From the NCBI GenBank assembly GCA_018819375.1, contig JAHJQH010000024.1, positions 1 through 15,266 on the forward strand: a stretch of DNA of 15,266 bases, in the 5' to 3' direction. The notes beneath the pieces were generated by a model. The model was not told the origin of the DNA. It made no database searches and saw only the letters and a list, made by a program, of their open reading frames with translations. Below are positions 13,797-15,266 of the stretch, piece by piece. Positions within the stretch are counted from its first letter, which is position 1, and each line of letters starts with the position of its first letter. The DNA comes from Nanobdellota archaeon (GTDB lineage: Archaea; Nanobdellota; Nanobdellia; SCGC-AAA011-G17; GW2011-AR20). The translations under genes were made by a program, and so were the position numbers.

Positions 13797-14582
13797 ATGT
13801 TTTACAAGAAGAAAGGTTTTCCGGAAGTTGGAGAATTAGTCATGTGTACTGTGAAGAAGGTCTTGTTTCATTCTGTTTTTGTTTATCTTGATGAGTATGC
13901 GAGTGCTGAAGGAATGCTTCATATCTCTGAGGTTGCTCCTGGAAGAATAAGGAACATTCGAGATTATGTCAAGGAAGACAAGAAAATCATATGCAAAATT
14001 TTGAAGATTGACAAGGAAAAGAGGCATATTGATCTTTCCCTAAGAAGAGTTAATTTGTCTCAGAAGAGGAATAAGAATGATGAATACAAGCAGGAACAAA
14101 AAGCTGAGAAACTTCTGGAGGGTGTTGGCGGAAAGTTAAAACTGAGCATTGCTGAAATGTATCATAAGGCGGGATATGCCATGATTGAAGAATTTGAAAG
14201 ATTGGGTGAGTGTTTTTATGCCATTGTTGCAGATGAGGTGGATTTGGTTAAGGAGCTTAAGATAGACCCAAAAATTGCTGGTGAGATTGTCAAAGTTGTC
14301 AAGGAGAAAATAAAACCTGTCAGATGCACTGCTTCCGGGATTATCAGTGTCTCTTGTTCTGCTAGTGATGGTGTTGAGAGAGTTAAGAAGGTTTTGAAGG
14401 GAATGAGTGAGTTTAAGGGATATGATGCCAAGATTACTTATACTGGTGCCCCGAGATATTCAATCAGTGTTATTGCTGATGATTACAAGACTGTTGATGT
14501 CAGGATTGCAGAGATTACAGGTTTTGGTGAAGAAATGGCAAAGAAACTTGGGTGTGAAATAAGTTTTAAGAAGGATAAATAG
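13797..14582 (+). CDS. eif2a: translation initiation factor aIF2, alpha subunit
   Basis: 261 residues from the ATG at 13797, close to the family's usual length of about 265. An S1/OB domain covers about 8-84 (GFPEVGELVMCTVKKVLFHS, SAEGMLHISEVAPGRIRNIR, then HIDLSLRRV). The helical domain follows, and then the C-terminal alpha-beta domain (DAKITYTGAPRYSISVIADD, then FGEEMAKKLGCEISF). The subunit joins aIF2-gamma to help position initiator Met-tRNA on the small ribosomal subunit. The segment equivalent to the eukaryotic Ser51 loop is present as HISEVAPGRIRNIRDYV. The start was chosen from the TATA spacing; the track-style start at GTG 13758 would precede the promoter. Nop10 follows with four bases between stop and start. 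Confidence 0.95.
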   Translation: MFYKKKGFPEVGELVMCTVKKVLFHSVFVYLDEYASAEGMLHISEVAPGRIRNIRDYVKEDKKIICKILKIDKEKRHIDLSLRRVNLSQKRNKNDEYKQEQKAEKLLEGVGGKLKLSIAEMYHKAGYAMIEEFERLGECFYAIVADEVDLVKELKIDPKIAGEIVKVVKEKIKPVRCTASGIISVSCSASDGVERVKKVLKGMSEFKGYDAKITYTGAPRYSISVIADDYKTVDVRIAEITGFGEEMAKKLGCEISFKKDK

Positions 14583-14586
14583 TAAA

Positions 14587-14751
14587 GTGGGAAACAAAAT
14601 CTTTAAGTGCGTGGCTTGTGGGAAATACACTCTTGAGCAGGTTTGCTGTGGGCAGAAGACAGTTGGCACAAAACCAGCAAAGTTCAGGGTTGATGACAAG
14701 TATGGTGATTATAGGAGGAGGGGGAGGAAGAGAGCTGTTGAATTGGTGTAG
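14587..14751 (+). CDS. nop10: H/ACA RNP component Nop10
   Basis: A 54-residue protein starting with GTG and ending with TAG at 14749-14751. It shows the family order: a short N-terminal ribbon (CVACGKYTLEQVCCGQKT), the linker TKPAKFRVDDKYGDYRRR and a basic helical end. Nop10 binds the Cbf5 pseudouridine synthase in H/ACA guide RNPs that modify rRNA. The aIF2-alpha/Nop10 order is a conserved archaeal pair, and the four-base gap implies translational coupling. The usual second zinc pair CPxC is reduced to adjacent Cys20-Cys21, so metal binding is doubtful. The alternative of a later start is excluded by loss of the first cysteine pair. Confidence 0.92.
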   Translation: MGNKIFKCVACGKYTLEQVCCGQKTVGTKPAKFRVDDKYGDYRRRGRKRAVELV

Positions 14752-14758
14752 GAAACGC

Positions 14759-14764
14759 TTTTTT
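14759..14764 (+). terminator. T-tract after nop10
   Basis: Six consecutive T's begin seven bases after the nop10 stop and are followed by more pyrimidine-rich sequence. This matches the simple oligo-T terminators used by archaeal RNA polymerase. No hairpin is needed or seen. Confidence 0.4.
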
Positions 14765-14807
14765 CTCTGATCTGTTATTTCTTGAATAAAAACCCCGGAT
14801 AGAAAGT

Positions 14808-14815
14808 TTTATATA
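14808..14815 (+). promoter_or_regulatory. TATA box of the AbiEi-like gene
   Basis: TTTATATA predicts transcription from about 14838. The first ATGs there (14836, 14841) open mini-ORFs of three and five codons; the second ends in TAATG, whose ATG (14858) is in frame with the downstream gene. Confidence 0.55.
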
Positions 14816-14857
14816 TCGGCGTAACATTAGAATTAATGAAATGTTAATTTTGATGTA

Positions 14858-15266
14858 ATGGAGATTTTGAGGATGAAGGGTTTGTCTGGAAAAGAAATGA
14901 ATGTTGTATCGTGGCTTGAATTAGAGGAGAAAAGATTTTTTACTAGGCTGGACATTCAGACTTTTTTTAGAAACAAAAATGAAATGAGAGTTTATATCCA
15001 TAGATTGAAAAATAAAGGGAGGATTGTTAAATTAAATAATAACAAATATTATTTAGTCCCTATCAAAGCTTATAAGGGGAGATGGTCTGAGCACCCTTTT
15101 GTGGTTATTGATGAAATATTTAATAGCAAGGATTATTTTGTTGGGGGCAAGGCAGCAGCTTATTACTGGGAGTATATTGAACAAATACCAATTGAATACG
15201 ATGTTTATTCCACTAAGAAACAAGGAAGTAAGGAGATATTTGGAGTGAAACTAAATTTTAAAAGAA
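14858..15266 (+). CDS. AbiEi-like winged-helix protein (N-terminal part; runs off the window)
   Basis: About 136 residues are visible before the window ends. The N-terminal part reads as a winged helix (EKRFFTRLDIQTFFRNKNE, then VYIHRLKNKGRIVKLNNNKY), followed by YFVGGKAAAYYWEYIEQIP and YDVYSTKKQGSKEIFG, the layout of AbiEi/type IV antitoxin-like transcription regulators. In bacteria such proteins repress their own operon with the AbiEii nucleotidyltransferase toxin. Whether a toxin follows cannot be seen. Two starts compete: ATG 14858, coupled to a mini-ORF stop, and ATG 14873, preceded nine bases upstream by GGAG. It begins a new transcription unit after nop10 and may mark another accessory segment. 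Confidence 0.75.
   Translation, partial: MEILRMKGLSGKEMNVVSWLELEEKRFFTRLDIQTFFRNKNEMRVYIHRLKNKGRIVKLNNNKYYLVPIKAYKGRWSEHPFVVIDEIFNSKDYFVGGKAAAYYWEYIEQIPIEYDVYSTKKQGSKEIFGVKLNFKR

Noticed and set aside
1..15266. CRISPR array, tRNA or rRNA genes, insertion-sequence transposase
   Set aside because: No regular repeat-spacer pattern, cloverleaf or rRNA-like segment, and no transposase motifs were seen.

Overview
This window looks like a low-GC archaeal chromosome, most likely from a small-genome DPANN-type lineage (Woesearchaeota/Pacearchaeota-like). That placement is inferred from gene content and style, not from a marker phylogeny. Archaeal hallmarks are the NreA repair protein, archaeal FtsY, a Gins51-type GINS subunit, ribosomal proteins eL42 and eS27, aIF2-alpha and Nop10. 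Many genes also have a TATA box centred about 23-28 nt upstream of the start codon, the geometry expected for leaderless mRNAs. This spacing also corrects several start codons (Fic, beta-propeller, aIF2-alpha).

Layout. 1-138: the 3' end of an unidentified gene. 180-1421: nreA, ending in a PCNA-binding motif and overlapping by 17 bp a convergent class I methyltransferase (1405-2214). The methyltransferase promoter is a perfectly palindromic TATA box that also points at a 25-codon hydrophobic ORF (2266-2343). 2361-4714: an accessory island with an AAA_14/DUF4143 ATPase (minus) divergent from a Fic AMPylase (plus). The Fic gene is bracketed by two near-identical 42-bp copies of a 10-10 bp inverted-repeat element. 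4767-10309: a cell-surface block. It holds a winged-helix/one-TM/beta-propeller fusion, a cysteine-rich lipoprotein, and a two-gene operon of a PKD/transglutaminase-like exoprotein and a membrane-anchored cysteine-rich protein. 10310-10679: a gene-free, strikingly G+T-rich spacer with hairpins. 10680-11933: ftsY with a long Lys/Glu-rich N-terminal extension. 12072-14751: information processing (GINS, eL42, eS27, a cold-shock protein, aIF2-alpha and the short Nop10 gene). 14858-end: a truncated AbiEi-like winged-helix protein.

How they fit together: the right half is a typical archaeal housekeeping neighbourhood for replication, ribosome, translation initiation and rRNA pseudouridylation. The middle specifies envelope proteins next to the SRP receptor that would help deliver them. 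The strongest candidates for unusual biology are the repeat-bracketed Fic cassette with its divergent ATPase, and the membrane-spanning winged-helix/beta-propeller protein, which has the architecture of a one-component transmembrane transcription regulator.
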